Assembly (NCBI GenBank): GCA_910584575.1
Contig: CAJUBG010000018.1
Location: 1 to 61,703 of the forward strand
DNA from: an uncultured Dorea sp.
GTDB taxonomy: Bacteria; Bacillota; Clostridia; Lachnospirales; Lachnospiraceae
Length of the DNA stretch: 61,703 nt
Direction: 5' to 3'
In this document: piece after piece, positions 54,093-61,703 of the stretch
Layout of the letters: each line of letters starts with the position of its first letter
Numbering within the stretch: position 1 is the first letter of the stretch
The notes under the pieces: generated by a model
Database searches by the model: none
The model's input: only the letters and a program-made list of their open reading frames with translations
Told to the model about the DNA's origin: nothing
Translations under genes and position numbers: made by a program

Positions 54093-55640
54093 ATGGGATA
54101 TAAGACGGGGCGTGACAGAGTATCAAGAGTGAATTTTGCTAAAAGAAATATAATCAGCGGTATTGTTAAGCAAATCATTCATCTTGTGCTGGCCTTTGTA
54201 ATAAGGACAGCGATTATTTACGTACTCGGTGTAGAATATCAAGGTCTTAATGGATTGTTTACATCAATTTTGCATGTTTTGAATCTTACAGATTTAGGTT
54301 TTTCTACCGCTGTTACATATATTTTGTATAAACCAATTGCAGCAGAAGATAACAAAGCAATATGTGCGATTATCAATTATCTTAAGAAAGTATATTGGAG
54401 GATTGGGGCGCTCATATTGGGGGCGGGTCTTTGTTTAACTCCTTTCCTTACCTACTTGATTAATGACGATATACCATCTGATATTAATATATATCTTTTG
54501 TTTTTAGTTTACCTTTTTAACACCTCGGTCACATATTTTTTATTTGCATATAAGAGTACCCTGCTTACGGCAATGCAGAGACAAGACGTGGTAAGTAACG
54601 CTTATACAATAATAAACACGACTACCAATCTGCTTCAACTATTGGCGATGCTTCTGTTTAGACATTATTATGCATATATTTTCCTGATGCCAGTAGGAAC
54701 GATTGTAAACAGTATTATGCTACAATATGCGTCTAAAAAGAAATTCCCTGAGATTGTTCCTAAGGGTGAGATTGGCTCTGAAACAAAGAAAGAGCTGACA
54801 AAGCAGATTAAGGCGGTTTTTATAGGAAGAATCAGTGATGTTGCCAGAAATTCCTTCGATAATATAGTTCTGTCTATGTTACTTGGGTTGGCTGCCGTGA
54901 CGGTCTACGATAACTATTACTATATTTATAATGCAATCTATGGTGTTATGGGGATTATCATTCACGGCATTATGGCAAGTGTTGGAAACAGTATAGCGGT
55001 AGAAAGTAAAGAAAAGAATTACAAAGACTTACAGAAGTTTAATTTCATTTTCATGTGGATCGTCAGTTGGTGTTCGATTTGTTTATTATGCCTCTATCAG
55101 CCATTTATGTTTATCTGGATGAAGGGAAAGCCTGGAATGTTTCTGTCTGATTTTGATATGCTTCTTTTTTGTCTGTATTTTTATTCAATCAATATGACCT
55201 ATGTTAGAAGTATGTATTTAGATGGATATGGGTTATTCCATGAATGTAGGTTTACATTCATTGCGGAGGCTCTTTCTAACCTTGTATTAAACTTTACATT
55301 AGGCTGCTTCTTTGGTGTTACCGGAATTATTCTTGCAACGATTCTTACTATTTTTGTTCTGAATTTTATTACAAGAACAAATATCCTGTTCAAATATTAT
55401 TTTGTGAGATCGCCGTGGCCTTTTTATCTTCAACATATTTTTTATTTTATGGCTACTGTTTTTGCGGCGGCAGTAACAAGTTATATTTGTCATCTTGTGG
55501 CGGCTGATGGAGTTTGGGGACTTTTTATAAGGTTGGCGATATGTGTGGTCATACCTAACATGATTCTTTTGATTTGTTACTTTAAGAACAGACAATTTAA
55601 GGAATCATATTTATTTGTTAGAAAAATATTAAGGAAGTAA
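54093..55640 (+). CDS. wzx: Polysaccharide flippase, Wzx-like
   Basis: This is a 515-residue integral membrane protein with about 12-14 helices. It starts with the usual KRNIISGIVKQIIHLVLAFV then YVLGVEYQGLNGLFTSILHV, a motif of MVF-type flippases of Firmicute capsule loci, and LTDLGFSTAVTYILYKPIA. It belongs to a different branch from the flippase at 4959, which fits the idea of two separate polysaccharides. It would export the lipid-linked, perosamine-containing unit. Confidence 0.9.
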   Translation: MGYKTGRDRVSRVNFAKRNIISGIVKQIIHLVLAFVIRTAIIYVLGVEYQGLNGLFTSILHVLNLTDLGFSTAVTYILYKPIAAEDNKAICAIINYLKKVYWRIGALILGAGLCLTPFLTYLINDDIPSDINIYLLFLVYLFNTSVTYFLFAYKSTLLTAMQRQDVVSNAYTIINTTTNLLQLLAMLLFRHYYAYIFLMPVGTIVNSIMLQYASKKKFPEIVPKGEIGSETKKELTKQIKAVFIGRISDVARNSFDNIVLSMLLGLAAVTVYDNYYYIYNAIYGVMGIIIHGIMASVGNSIAVESKEKNYKDLQKFNFIFMWIVSWCSICLLCLYQPFMFIWMKGKPGMFLSDFDMLLFCLYFYSINMTYVRSMYLDGYGLFHECRFTFIAEALSNLVLNFTLGCFFGVTGIILATILTIFVLNFITRTNILFKYYFVRSPWPFYLQHIFYFMATVFAAAVTSYICHLVAADGVWGLFIRLAICVVIPNMILLICYFKNRQFKESYLFVRKILRK

Positions 55641-55646
55641 AAATTT

Positions 55647-56879
55647 ATGAAAGTATTAGTATTAGCAGGTGGGATTCCGCAAATTGAGTTGCTTAAACAA
55701 CTGAGAGGCAGGGGAGTAGTTACTGTATTGGCAGATGGAAGCCCGAATGCTGTTGCAAGACCTTATGCGGATTTTTTTTATCATGCGGATATTTTTGATG
55801 TTCTGGCAATAAAGAGGATTGCGATAAAGGAGAAGGTAGATTTCCTTCTTACAGTCTGCGCGGATCAGGTACTTCTTGTTGTTGCCGAGGTATCAGAGAT
55901 GCTTGGATTACCATGCTACATTGATTATAAAACAGGAATAGACGTTTCCGACAAGATTCATATGAAGCGGATTTTCAAGGAGAATGGTATTCCTACAACT
56001 GATTATCTGGAAACATCTGATCTGAATTTAGACAAGATATCTCGCCTTCATTATCCATTAGTCATTAAGCCGGTTGACGCCTATAGTTCTAAGGGTGTCC
56101 GCAAGGCTGAGAATAAGGAGGAGTTAAAGCGGTACTACGAAGAAGCAAAGCATATCAGCCGCAGAGGAGGAGTCATTGTTGAAGAATTTTTTCAGGGAGA
56201 TGAAATCAGCGTCGATGGTTTTGTGGTGAATGGTAAAGCGAAAATCCTCACCGTAACGAACAGCGATAAGATTAAATATAATGACCGCTTTGTAATCTTC
56301 CGCGGACGCTATCCGGCTGATGTCCCGGATACGTTATTAAAAAAAATTAAAGAAATTGCGCAGAAGATTGCCGATGGATTTCACCTGGTCAATTCCCCTT
56401 TGTTGATTCAGCTTCTTCATAACAAAGACAAGGTATCAGTTCTTGAGTTCTGTGCCAGAACCGGTGGTAATATGAAATGGCTGCTTATAAAATATTCTTG
56501 CGGTGTGGATGTGATTACTGCGACGATTGATATTACCCTCGAAAAAAAGCCTGAGCTTGAATTGAGAGATACAGGGCATAAGATTGTAGTTAATGACTTT
56601 ATTTACTGTCATCCGGGAATTTTTGACCATTTTGAGGGAGTTGATGAAATGATAAACCAGGGAGTTATCAATGAATTCTATCCTGTGAGAATGAAAGGAA
56701 CAAAGATGTATGGCGTTACCAGCAGTAGTGACCGTATTGCAGGCATGAATATTTTGGCTGAAAGTATAGACGATTTTAATGAGAAGCATAGGAGGATACT
56801 TGAATCCGTCAAAGTTGTAGATATAGAAGGCCGTGATTTAATGCGGCGTGAATTGCTTCCGGCGTTATACGGATTTTAA
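55647..56879 (+). CDS. ATP-grasp ligase (carbamoyl-phosphate-synthase/biotin-carboxylase-like)
   Basis: This 410-residue enzyme has an N-terminal pre-ATP-grasp Rossmann domain (KVLVLAGGIPQIELLKQLR) and an ATP-grasp core: DKIHMKRIFKENGIPTTDYL, PLVIKPVDAYSSKGVRKAEN, GGVIVEEFFQGDEISVDGFV and VLEFCARTGGNMKWLLIKYS. Family members ligate carboxylic acids to amines. In a locus making an amino sugar it could acylate perosamine with an amino or hydroxy acid. The three metabolic genes that follow may supply that acid. Confidence 0.85.
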   Translation: MKVLVLAGGIPQIELLKQLRGRGVVTVLADGSPNAVARPYADFFYHADIFDVLAIKRIAIKEKVDFLLTVCADQVLLVVAEVSEMLGLPCYIDYKTGIDVSDKIHMKRIFKENGIPTTDYLETSDLNLDKISRLHYPLVIKPVDAYSSKGVRKAENKEELKRYYEEAKHISRRGGVIVEEFFQGDEISVDGFVVNGKAKILTVTNSDKIKYNDRFVIFRGRYPADVPDTLLKKIKEIAQKIADGFHLVNSPLLIQLLHNKDKVSVLEFCARTGGNMKWLLIKYSCGVDVITATIDITLEKKPELELRDTGHKIVVNDFIYCHPGIFDHFEGVDEMINQGVINEFYPVRMKGTKMYGVTSSSDRIAGMNILAESIDDFNEKHRRILESVKVVDIEGRDLMRRELLPALYGF

Positions 56880-56901
56880 GCAGGCCGAAGGAGGAGCATC
56901 T

Positions 56902-58236
56902 GTGAACAAATCAATCATATTTTTAGAAGAAATAGATAATATCGCCCAAAAGGAGATACCGGAGGAAGTATTGAAAAGAGCAAAAAGAAGTCTGCTGGAC
57001 TATCTTGCCGTTACCTGTGCCGGTGTAAAGTTCCAGGTGGATAAGCTTCAGAGATACTATAGTTTCACTCAGCCGGAGGAAGGAAAATTCAGGGCTGTCG
57101 GAACCGGAAAAGACCTGGCACTAAAAGAAGCCGTATTTCTGAACGGACTCAACAGCCATGCCCTGGATTTTGACGATGGTACTAATTCGGGAATCATTCA
57201 CCTTGGAGGTCCGATTTTTTCATTACTTATACCTTTGTCTCAGCGATACAAAGCAGGGCTTGACGATATGTTGAGAGCTGCGGTTATAGGTTACGAGACA
57301 TCCTACACTATGGCGGTTTCTATTCAGCCTGGCCACAAAGCAATGGGCTACCATGCCACTGGAACCTGCGGCACCTTGGGAGCAGCATTGGCGGCAGGCT
57401 ATTTACTTGGATTTTCCGGTGAAGAACGGTTTCAGGCTTTTGCGGCGGCATGTGCCGCTGCCAGTGGGACGCTGAAGGTTTTGGATGACGGAAGTGAGCT
57501 TAAACCCTATAATGTGGCAAAAACCGCGCTGTTGGCGCTTACAAGTATTCAACTGGCAAAAAGCGGTTTCAAAGGCAATGCCGATCCTCTTGGCGGGAGA
57601 GGCTTCTTTAAGATGATGACCGGAAAAGATGATATAAAACTTCATCCGGTTTTGTCAAATGGTACATATGCGGTTCAAAAGAGTTATACAAAGCCCTATG
57701 CTTCATGCCGGTACACACATCCTGCCGTGGAAGCGGCGATTCATATGAGAGACAAGATAAAGCCAGAGGATGTGGTGAAAATTGATATACGAACCTATGA
57801 TTTGGCAGTTTTCGGACATGACCATACCAAGATTTTGGGGAGTTATAATGCCAAAATGAGTATTCCTTATGCGGCAGCGGCAGGGATGATTTATGGGAAA
57901 GCTGGCCTTAAGGAATTCAGCGAGGAAGCCGTAAAGGATGAAAAGATACTGGGACTTACAAAGAAGATCCATGTAGAAGCCGACAAAGAGCTGAGTGCGG
58001 CTTTCCCCGAACTCCAGGCAGCAGTTGTCACAATTTACACAAAGGACGGCAAGGTGACAGAACGAGTAGATTTCCCCAAGGGGGAGCCGGAGAATCCGTT
58101 GACAGACGCAGAATTCAGGAGTCGTTACGACGGTTTGATGGATTATGCGGGGGTGGAGCCATCGGTAAGCTCTGAAGTATTTGGCGGGGTATATAAAGAG
58201 AATGTAAAGGTGGAAGAATTGGTGAGAAATTTATAA
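56902..58236 (+). CDS. MmgE/PrpD family protein (2-methylcitrate dehydratase / aconitate decarboxylase-like)
   Basis: This 444-residue protein of the MmgE/PrpD fold includes KRAKRSLLDYLAVTCAGVKF, NGLNSHALDFDDGTNSGIIH (active-site His-Asp region), HATGTCGTLGAALAAGYLLG and KPYASCRYTHPAVEAAIHMR. Relatives dehydrate 2-methylcitrate or decarboxylate cis-aconitate. I start at GTG 56902, with AAGGAGG 8 bp upstream. Reading to 56848 would overlap the previous gene by 32 bp. It is unusual in a polysaccharide locus. Confidence 0.87.
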   Translation: MNKSIIFLEEIDNIAQKEIPEEVLKRAKRSLLDYLAVTCAGVKFQVDKLQRYYSFTQPEEGKFRAVGTGKDLALKEAVFLNGLNSHALDFDDGTNSGIIHLGGPIFSLLIPLSQRYKAGLDDMLRAAVIGYETSYTMAVSIQPGHKAMGYHATGTCGTLGAALAAGYLLGFSGEERFQAFAAACAAASGTLKVLDDGSELKPYNVAKTALLALTSIQLAKSGFKGNADPLGGRGFFKMMTGKDDIKLHPVLSNGTYAVQKSYTKPYASCRYTHPAVEAAIHMRDKIKPEDVVKIDIRTYDLAVFGHDHTKILGSYNAKMSIPYAAAAGMIYGKAGLKEFSEEAVKDEKILGLTKKIHVEADKELSAAFPELQAAVVTIYTKDGKVTERVDFPKGEPENPLTDAEFRSRYDGLMDYAGVEPSVSSEVFGGVYKENVKVEELVRNL

Positions 58237-58249
58237 GGGGAGAGAAGTT

Positions 58250-59218
58250 ATGAAAAATGTAAACTTAGTCCTTGGCACGATGACCTTTGGAGAATCGGTA
58301 TTTTCCCCAGAGGTTGGCGAGTTCGTGAACACTTTCCTTGACGCAGGCTATGACGAGCTTGACACTGCTTATGTCTACAACGGCGGAAACTGTGAACGGC
58401 TGCTTGGGGAAGCGCTTCCCACAATCAATAAATCATATAAGATTGCTACAAAGGTAAATCCGCGAATCAGCGGAAAGCTGAATGGTGAAGCTGCATATAA
58501 GCAGGTGAACGAGAGTCTGAAGCGGTTGAACAGAGCTTTTGTTGATACGGTATACTTACATTTCCCTGATCCGGCGACTCCTGTGATTGATGTGTTGTCT
58601 GCCATGGCAGACCTGCATGACCAGGGAAAATACAGGGAGCTGGGACTTTCTAATTTTCCTGCTTGGATGGCAGCCGATGTATGGCATATCTGTGACAGGC
58701 ATGGATGGGTGAAGCCAACTGTATTTGAAGGAATTTACAATCCTTTGACCAGAAAAGCGGAAACAGAGCTCAATGACTGTCTGAATCATTTTGGGATGCG
58801 ATTCTATGCATATAATCCCTTGGCAGGCGGGCTTCTGACAGGCCGCTACGGTTCTTTTGAAGATAATCCTACTAACGGACGTTTTACACATCGCCCCAAT
58901 TACCAGAACCGCTATTGGAAGAAAAGCTGCTTCGACGCAATAAAGGTGATTGAAAAAGCAATCAATCAGCATGGGATTCATTGTATCGAAGCAACATACC
59001 GTTGGCTTGTCCGTCACTCTATGTTAAATGGGGAACGTGGAGATGCCGTTATAATCGGGGCGTCGAAGCTTAGCCATCTTTGGCAGAATATGGAGGCCGC
59101 GAAGGCAGGATTATTGCCGGAGGATGTGGTAGAAGCGTTTGAAGCTGCCTGGATGGTATGCAGAGCCGACAGCCCGGAGTATTTTACCATGTATAGGGAG
59201 AAAAGCTCTGTGGGTTGA
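58250..59218 (+). CDS. Aldo/keto reductase
   Basis: This is a 322-residue (alpha/beta)8 aldo/keto reductase. GTMTFGESVFSPEVGEFV starts the barrel and DELDTAYVYNGGNCERLLGE has the catalytic Asp and Tyr, with the Lys in YKIATKVNPRISGK and the His in DTVYLHFPDPATP completing the tetrad. Later AYNPLAGGLLTGRYGS is typical of the AKR7/aflatoxin-aldehyde-reductase branch. It sits between the PrpD-like and ThDP genes and may reduce their keto or aldehyde product with NADPH. Confidence 0.93.
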   Translation: MKNVNLVLGTMTFGESVFSPEVGEFVNTFLDAGYDELDTAYVYNGGNCERLLGEALPTINKSYKIATKVNPRISGKLNGEAAYKQVNESLKRLNRAFVDTVYLHFPDPATPVIDVLSAMADLHDQGKYRELGLSNFPAWMAADVWHICDRHGWVKPTVFEGIYNPLTRKAETELNDCLNHFGMRFYAYNPLAGGLLTGRYGSFEDNPTNGRFTHRPNYQNRYWKKSCFDAIKVIEKAINQHGIHCIEATYRWLVRHSMLNGERGDAVIIGASKLSHLWQNMEAAKAGLLPEDVVEAFEAAWMVCRADSPEYFTMYREKSSVG

Positions 59219-59259
59219 GAGAGAAAATAACAGATAACCAGGAGGTGAAAATCATAGAA

Positions 59260-60396
59260 ATGTTAGAGCAAAAATTTGTTTTTAAACAACTTGCGAACCA
59301 TGGCGTTACATTCTTTACAGGCGTACCGGATTCTTATCTGAACGGATTTTGTAATTATGTGCTTAATAATTTCCCAGAGAGGAACATCATAGCAGCCAAT
59401 GAGGGCAATGCCGTAGCTATTGCATCCGGACATTATTTTGCATGCAAAGAACTTCCCTTTGTCTATATGCAGAACAGCGGCATGGGAAACGCACTAAACC
59501 CGTTGGCATCCTTGGCTGATCAGAATGTTTACAGCGTCCCTATGCTTCTTCTTATTGGCTGGCGGGGGCAGCCTGGAGGCAAAGATCATCCGCAGCATGT
59601 TTTGCAGGGGGAAATGACGCTTAAGCTGCTTAAGCTTCTGCATATTCCGTATACGATTTTAGAGGATGACAATGAGAAGTTTGTAAAAGATTTGGAGGGC
59701 GCAGTTGAGTTTTGTACAGAGAATCGGCAGCCATATGCTCTTATTGCGCCAAAGGGCGTGATGGCTGACAGCGAAAAGGCAGACAATCGAGACAAAGCCT
59801 ATCCTATGAGCCGGGAAGAAGCCATCGAAATCCTCCTTGAGTATATGCCAAAAGACACCGTTTATGCAGCGACTACTGGACGGGCAACGAGAGAATTATT
59901 TTTTCTGCGCGAGAAGCGTAATGAGACAAAAGCCCATGATTTCCTGAATGTGGGCGCTATGGGGCATGCTTCTTCTGTGGCTCTTGGTATTGCGTTAGAG
60001 CGTCAAAATCGGAAAGTTGTGGTATTGGACGGTGACAGCGCCCTTATGATGCATATGGGAGCTATGACTATGGCAAGTAAGCTAGATGTTCCGAACTACA
60101 TGCATGTGCTGCTAAATAACGGCGCCCATGAGTCAGTCGGAGGCCAGCCGTCAGCCGGACATTGCGTTGATTTTACAAAGATTGCAGAAGCCTGCGGCTA
60201 TGCGACGGTAGGCAAAGCAATAGAGAATAAAAGAGCATTAATCGAGGCGATTGAAACGCTTAAAGACTGTGGGAAAGCCTCCTTCATTGATTGCCGTATC
60301 CACAAGGGACTAAGAAGGAGGCTTCCGCCGATTGTATTCTCCCACAGAGAAGCAATCGACGCGCTGATGGATGATTTGGCTTATCTCCCTGAATAG
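59260..60396 (+). CDS. Phosphonopyruvate decarboxylase-like ThDP enzyme
   Basis: This 378-residue protein matches phosphonopyruvate and sulfopyruvate decarboxylases. The Pyr domain has GVTFFTGVPDSYLNGFCNYV, AANEGNAVAIASGHYFA (activating Glu) and QNSGMGNALNPLASLA. The PP domain has LDGDSALMMHMGAMTM and LLNNGAHESVGGQPS, the ThDP/Mg site. I prefer ATG 59260, after AGGAGGTG, to the TTG at 59215 that overlaps the previous gene. PEP mutase, the usual partner, is absent from the window, so the true substrate may be a different 2-oxo acid. Confidence 0.88.
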   Translation: MLEQKFVFKQLANHGVTFFTGVPDSYLNGFCNYVLNNFPERNIIAANEGNAVAIASGHYFACKELPFVYMQNSGMGNALNPLASLADQNVYSVPMLLLIGWRGQPGGKDHPQHVLQGEMTLKLLKLLHIPYTILEDDNEKFVKDLEGAVEFCTENRQPYALIAPKGVMADSEKADNRDKAYPMSREEAIEILLEYMPKDTVYAATTGRATRELFFLREKRNETKAHDFLNVGAMGHASSVALGIALERQNRKVVVLDGDSALMMHMGAMTMASKLDVPNYMHVLLNNGAHESVGGQPSAGHCVDFTKIAEACGYATVGKAIENKRALIEAIETLKDCGKASFIDCRIHKGLRRRLPPIVFSHREAIDALMDDLAYLPE

Positions 60397-60529
60397 CAGG
60401 GATATTACCAAAGGAAAGACCAACTATTAAAAGTCAAGTAGATAATTGAAAAAAACCAAAAGAAATTTTGTAAAAAAGAGTACAACAATAAGGCCTGCTG
60501 TCAGGCAAGCCGACATGGGTGAAAAGGAT
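60397..60529. other. Gap between the polysaccharide locus and the IS110 transposase gene
   Basis: This 133-bp AT-rich gap holds no gene. GCCTG and CAGGC (60493-60506) make a short stem near the transposase stop and could belong to the noncoding end of the insertion element. No terminator with a T-run is visible for the operon that ends at 60396. Confidence 0.4.
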
Positions 60530-61703
60530 TTACGCTTTTGGAACGTAAGGCTGATTGTTTTTCAGGACGGCATAAATGATGTTGCACATTTTTCTGGCGA
60601 CAGCTCCAACACATGTCAGATGATGTTTGCCTTCCGCCCTCTTTTTCTGGTAATAGACACTTAATACGGGGTCTTTGAAGGAGGCAATCAGGGCAGACTG
60701 AAAAATGGCTTTCCGCAGATAAGGTGATCCGCGTTTGCTCATTACATTGTGGACTGCCTCAAATTCACCGGATTGTGTGACAGTGGCATCCAGACCGGCA
60801 AAAGCCACCAGCTTTCTGGGGCTGTCAAATTTGGAAATATCGCCAATCTCACTAAGGATGGCTGCCCCCGTGACACTGCCAATTCCGGTAATGGTAGTAA
60901 TGGGGGATTCCAGCTTTTCCATGATGACGGCGATTTCTGCTTCCGTTTCCCTGACTTGTTTTTCGATAAAGGAAATCTGTCCAATCAATGCTTTAAGCTG
61001 GAATGTGAAGCTGTTTTTGGCAAAGGTAACGCCAAAAGAAGAGGATGCGGCAGCCTTTAACTGTTCCGCTTTCGCAGCGCCGACTTTTTGTCTGCTAAGC
61101 TGTGCCAGCAGTTCCGCCAGGGTTTCAGATGAAACCGATTCAAAATCAACTGGCGAAGAGAACTGGAGAAGGATTTCTTTTGAGGTTATGCCGAAAATGT
61201 CGGAAAAGATGGACTGGTATTCCGGGAAAACCTGATCCAGCACACAGACAACTTTGCGTTTTAAATCACTGATGGATTCCACCAGATAAGTGCGGAAGCG
61301 GGTCAGGGTACGAAGGGAAAACAAATCTTCGTCTGCAAGCCTGGTTTCCACGAACTGCCCATACCGGATGAGGTCAGCAATCAGGAGGGAATCAATGATA
61401 TCGTTTTTGCGTCTGCGGATTTCCGTCCCCCTGCGCCATCCGTCGGTCTGGATGGGGTTGATTACATGGAGCAGGAAAGATTTCTCAAAGAGGAAGGAGT
61501 AAACGGAAAGCCAGTAGTGCCCGGTAGCTTCCATACCGATTTCAAAATCGGAGGTGTTTAAGGAATAAGAAGCGAGTTTGGAAAACAAGGCATTTCCCTC
61601 GTCCGAAGTATTGGGAAAGGAAAAAGCCTTAAATACCACTTTGCCAGTTTCATCCATCATGGAAGCGACATGGTTATTTTTACCGATATCAATGCCAACA
61701 AAA
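60530..61703 (-). mobile_element. IS110-family transposase, 5' end cut by the window
   Basis: This is at least 390 residues of an IS110-type transposase. In-frame codons run past the first ATG (61660) to the window edge and read FVGIDIGKNNHVAS, the N-terminal DEDD/RuvC-like motif with its first catalytic Asp, so the true start lies outside. Other parts are GMEATGHYWLSVYSFL, RRRKNDIIDSLLIADLIRYG (Asp), and the C-terminal Tnp_20 region ITGIGSVTGAAILSEIGDI, LVAFAGLDATVTQSGEFE and KRGSPYLRKAIFQ with the catalytic Ser. It looks intact as far as seen. IS110 elements use a bridge RNA from a noncoding end; that end may lie at 60397-60529 or beyond the window. Confidence 0.93.

Noticed and set aside
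59215..59259. TTG start for the phosphonopyruvate-decarboxylase-like gene
   Set aside because: It would add 15 residues not typical of the family; AGGAGGTG upstream of ATG 59260 supports the shorter form.

Overview
The window looks like a chromosomal stretch of an anaerobic Firmicute, most likely Lachnospiraceae. The basis is the strong AGGAGG-type ribosome binding sites, sigma-A promoters, an Rpn-type nuclease/transposase, LoaP/NusG-type antiterminators ahead of a glycan operon, and the mix of gene families. Base composition is a mosaic. The glycan genes (1-9240, 41300-60400) and the 9.3-13.2 kb genes are AT-rich, while about 13.4-39.2 kb is visibly richer in G+C. I saw no tRNA, rRNA or CRISPR array.

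Layout: (1) 1-9239 is the 3' part of a surface-polysaccharide operon: acetyltransferase, glycosyltransferases, Wzy, pyruvyltransferase, Wzx, a MenD-like ThDP enzyme and a sugar epimerase. (2) 9249-9873 (minus) is a RelB/DinJ-YoeB toxin-antitoxin operon with terminator, promoter and operator. (3) 9906-13244 (minus) encodes a 1112-residue TPR protein with a C-terminal DUF2971-like domain. (4) 13424-18614 holds an ABC-2 exporter operon (minus) divergent from a NarL-type two-component system (plus). (5) 18710-19696 is an Rpn-family gene. (6) 19954-35624 is the most unusual part: five tightly packed co-directional genes, namely a Hint (intein-like) protein, two large unrecognised beta-rich proteins, a ComEC-like metallo-beta-lactamase-fold hydrolase and a 2584-residue giant. 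I do not recognise this as a described system. (7) 35726-36988 carries ridA and an Mrp/ApbC ATPase. (8) 37114-39425 holds an AAA ATPase pseudogene, a BceRS-like two-component system without its ABC transporter, and decayed coding sequence.

(9) 39628-60396 is a second, apparently complete polysaccharide locus. It is preceded by a 236-bp segment bounded by perfect 29-bp inverted repeats. Both good sigma-A promoters inside it point away from the operon in this assembly, so it looks like a phase-variable invertible promoter captured OFF. Two NusG-like antiterminators follow, then aminotransferases, glycosyltransferases, three ATP-grasp enzymes, an initiating phosphoglycosyl transferase, Wzy and Wzx. 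A full ManA-ManC-Gmd-Per set predicts GDP-perosamine. A MmgE/PrpD-aldo/keto reductase-phosphonopyruvate-decarboxylase-like trio ends the locus. (10) An IS110-family transposase, cut by the window end, borders it at 60530-61703.
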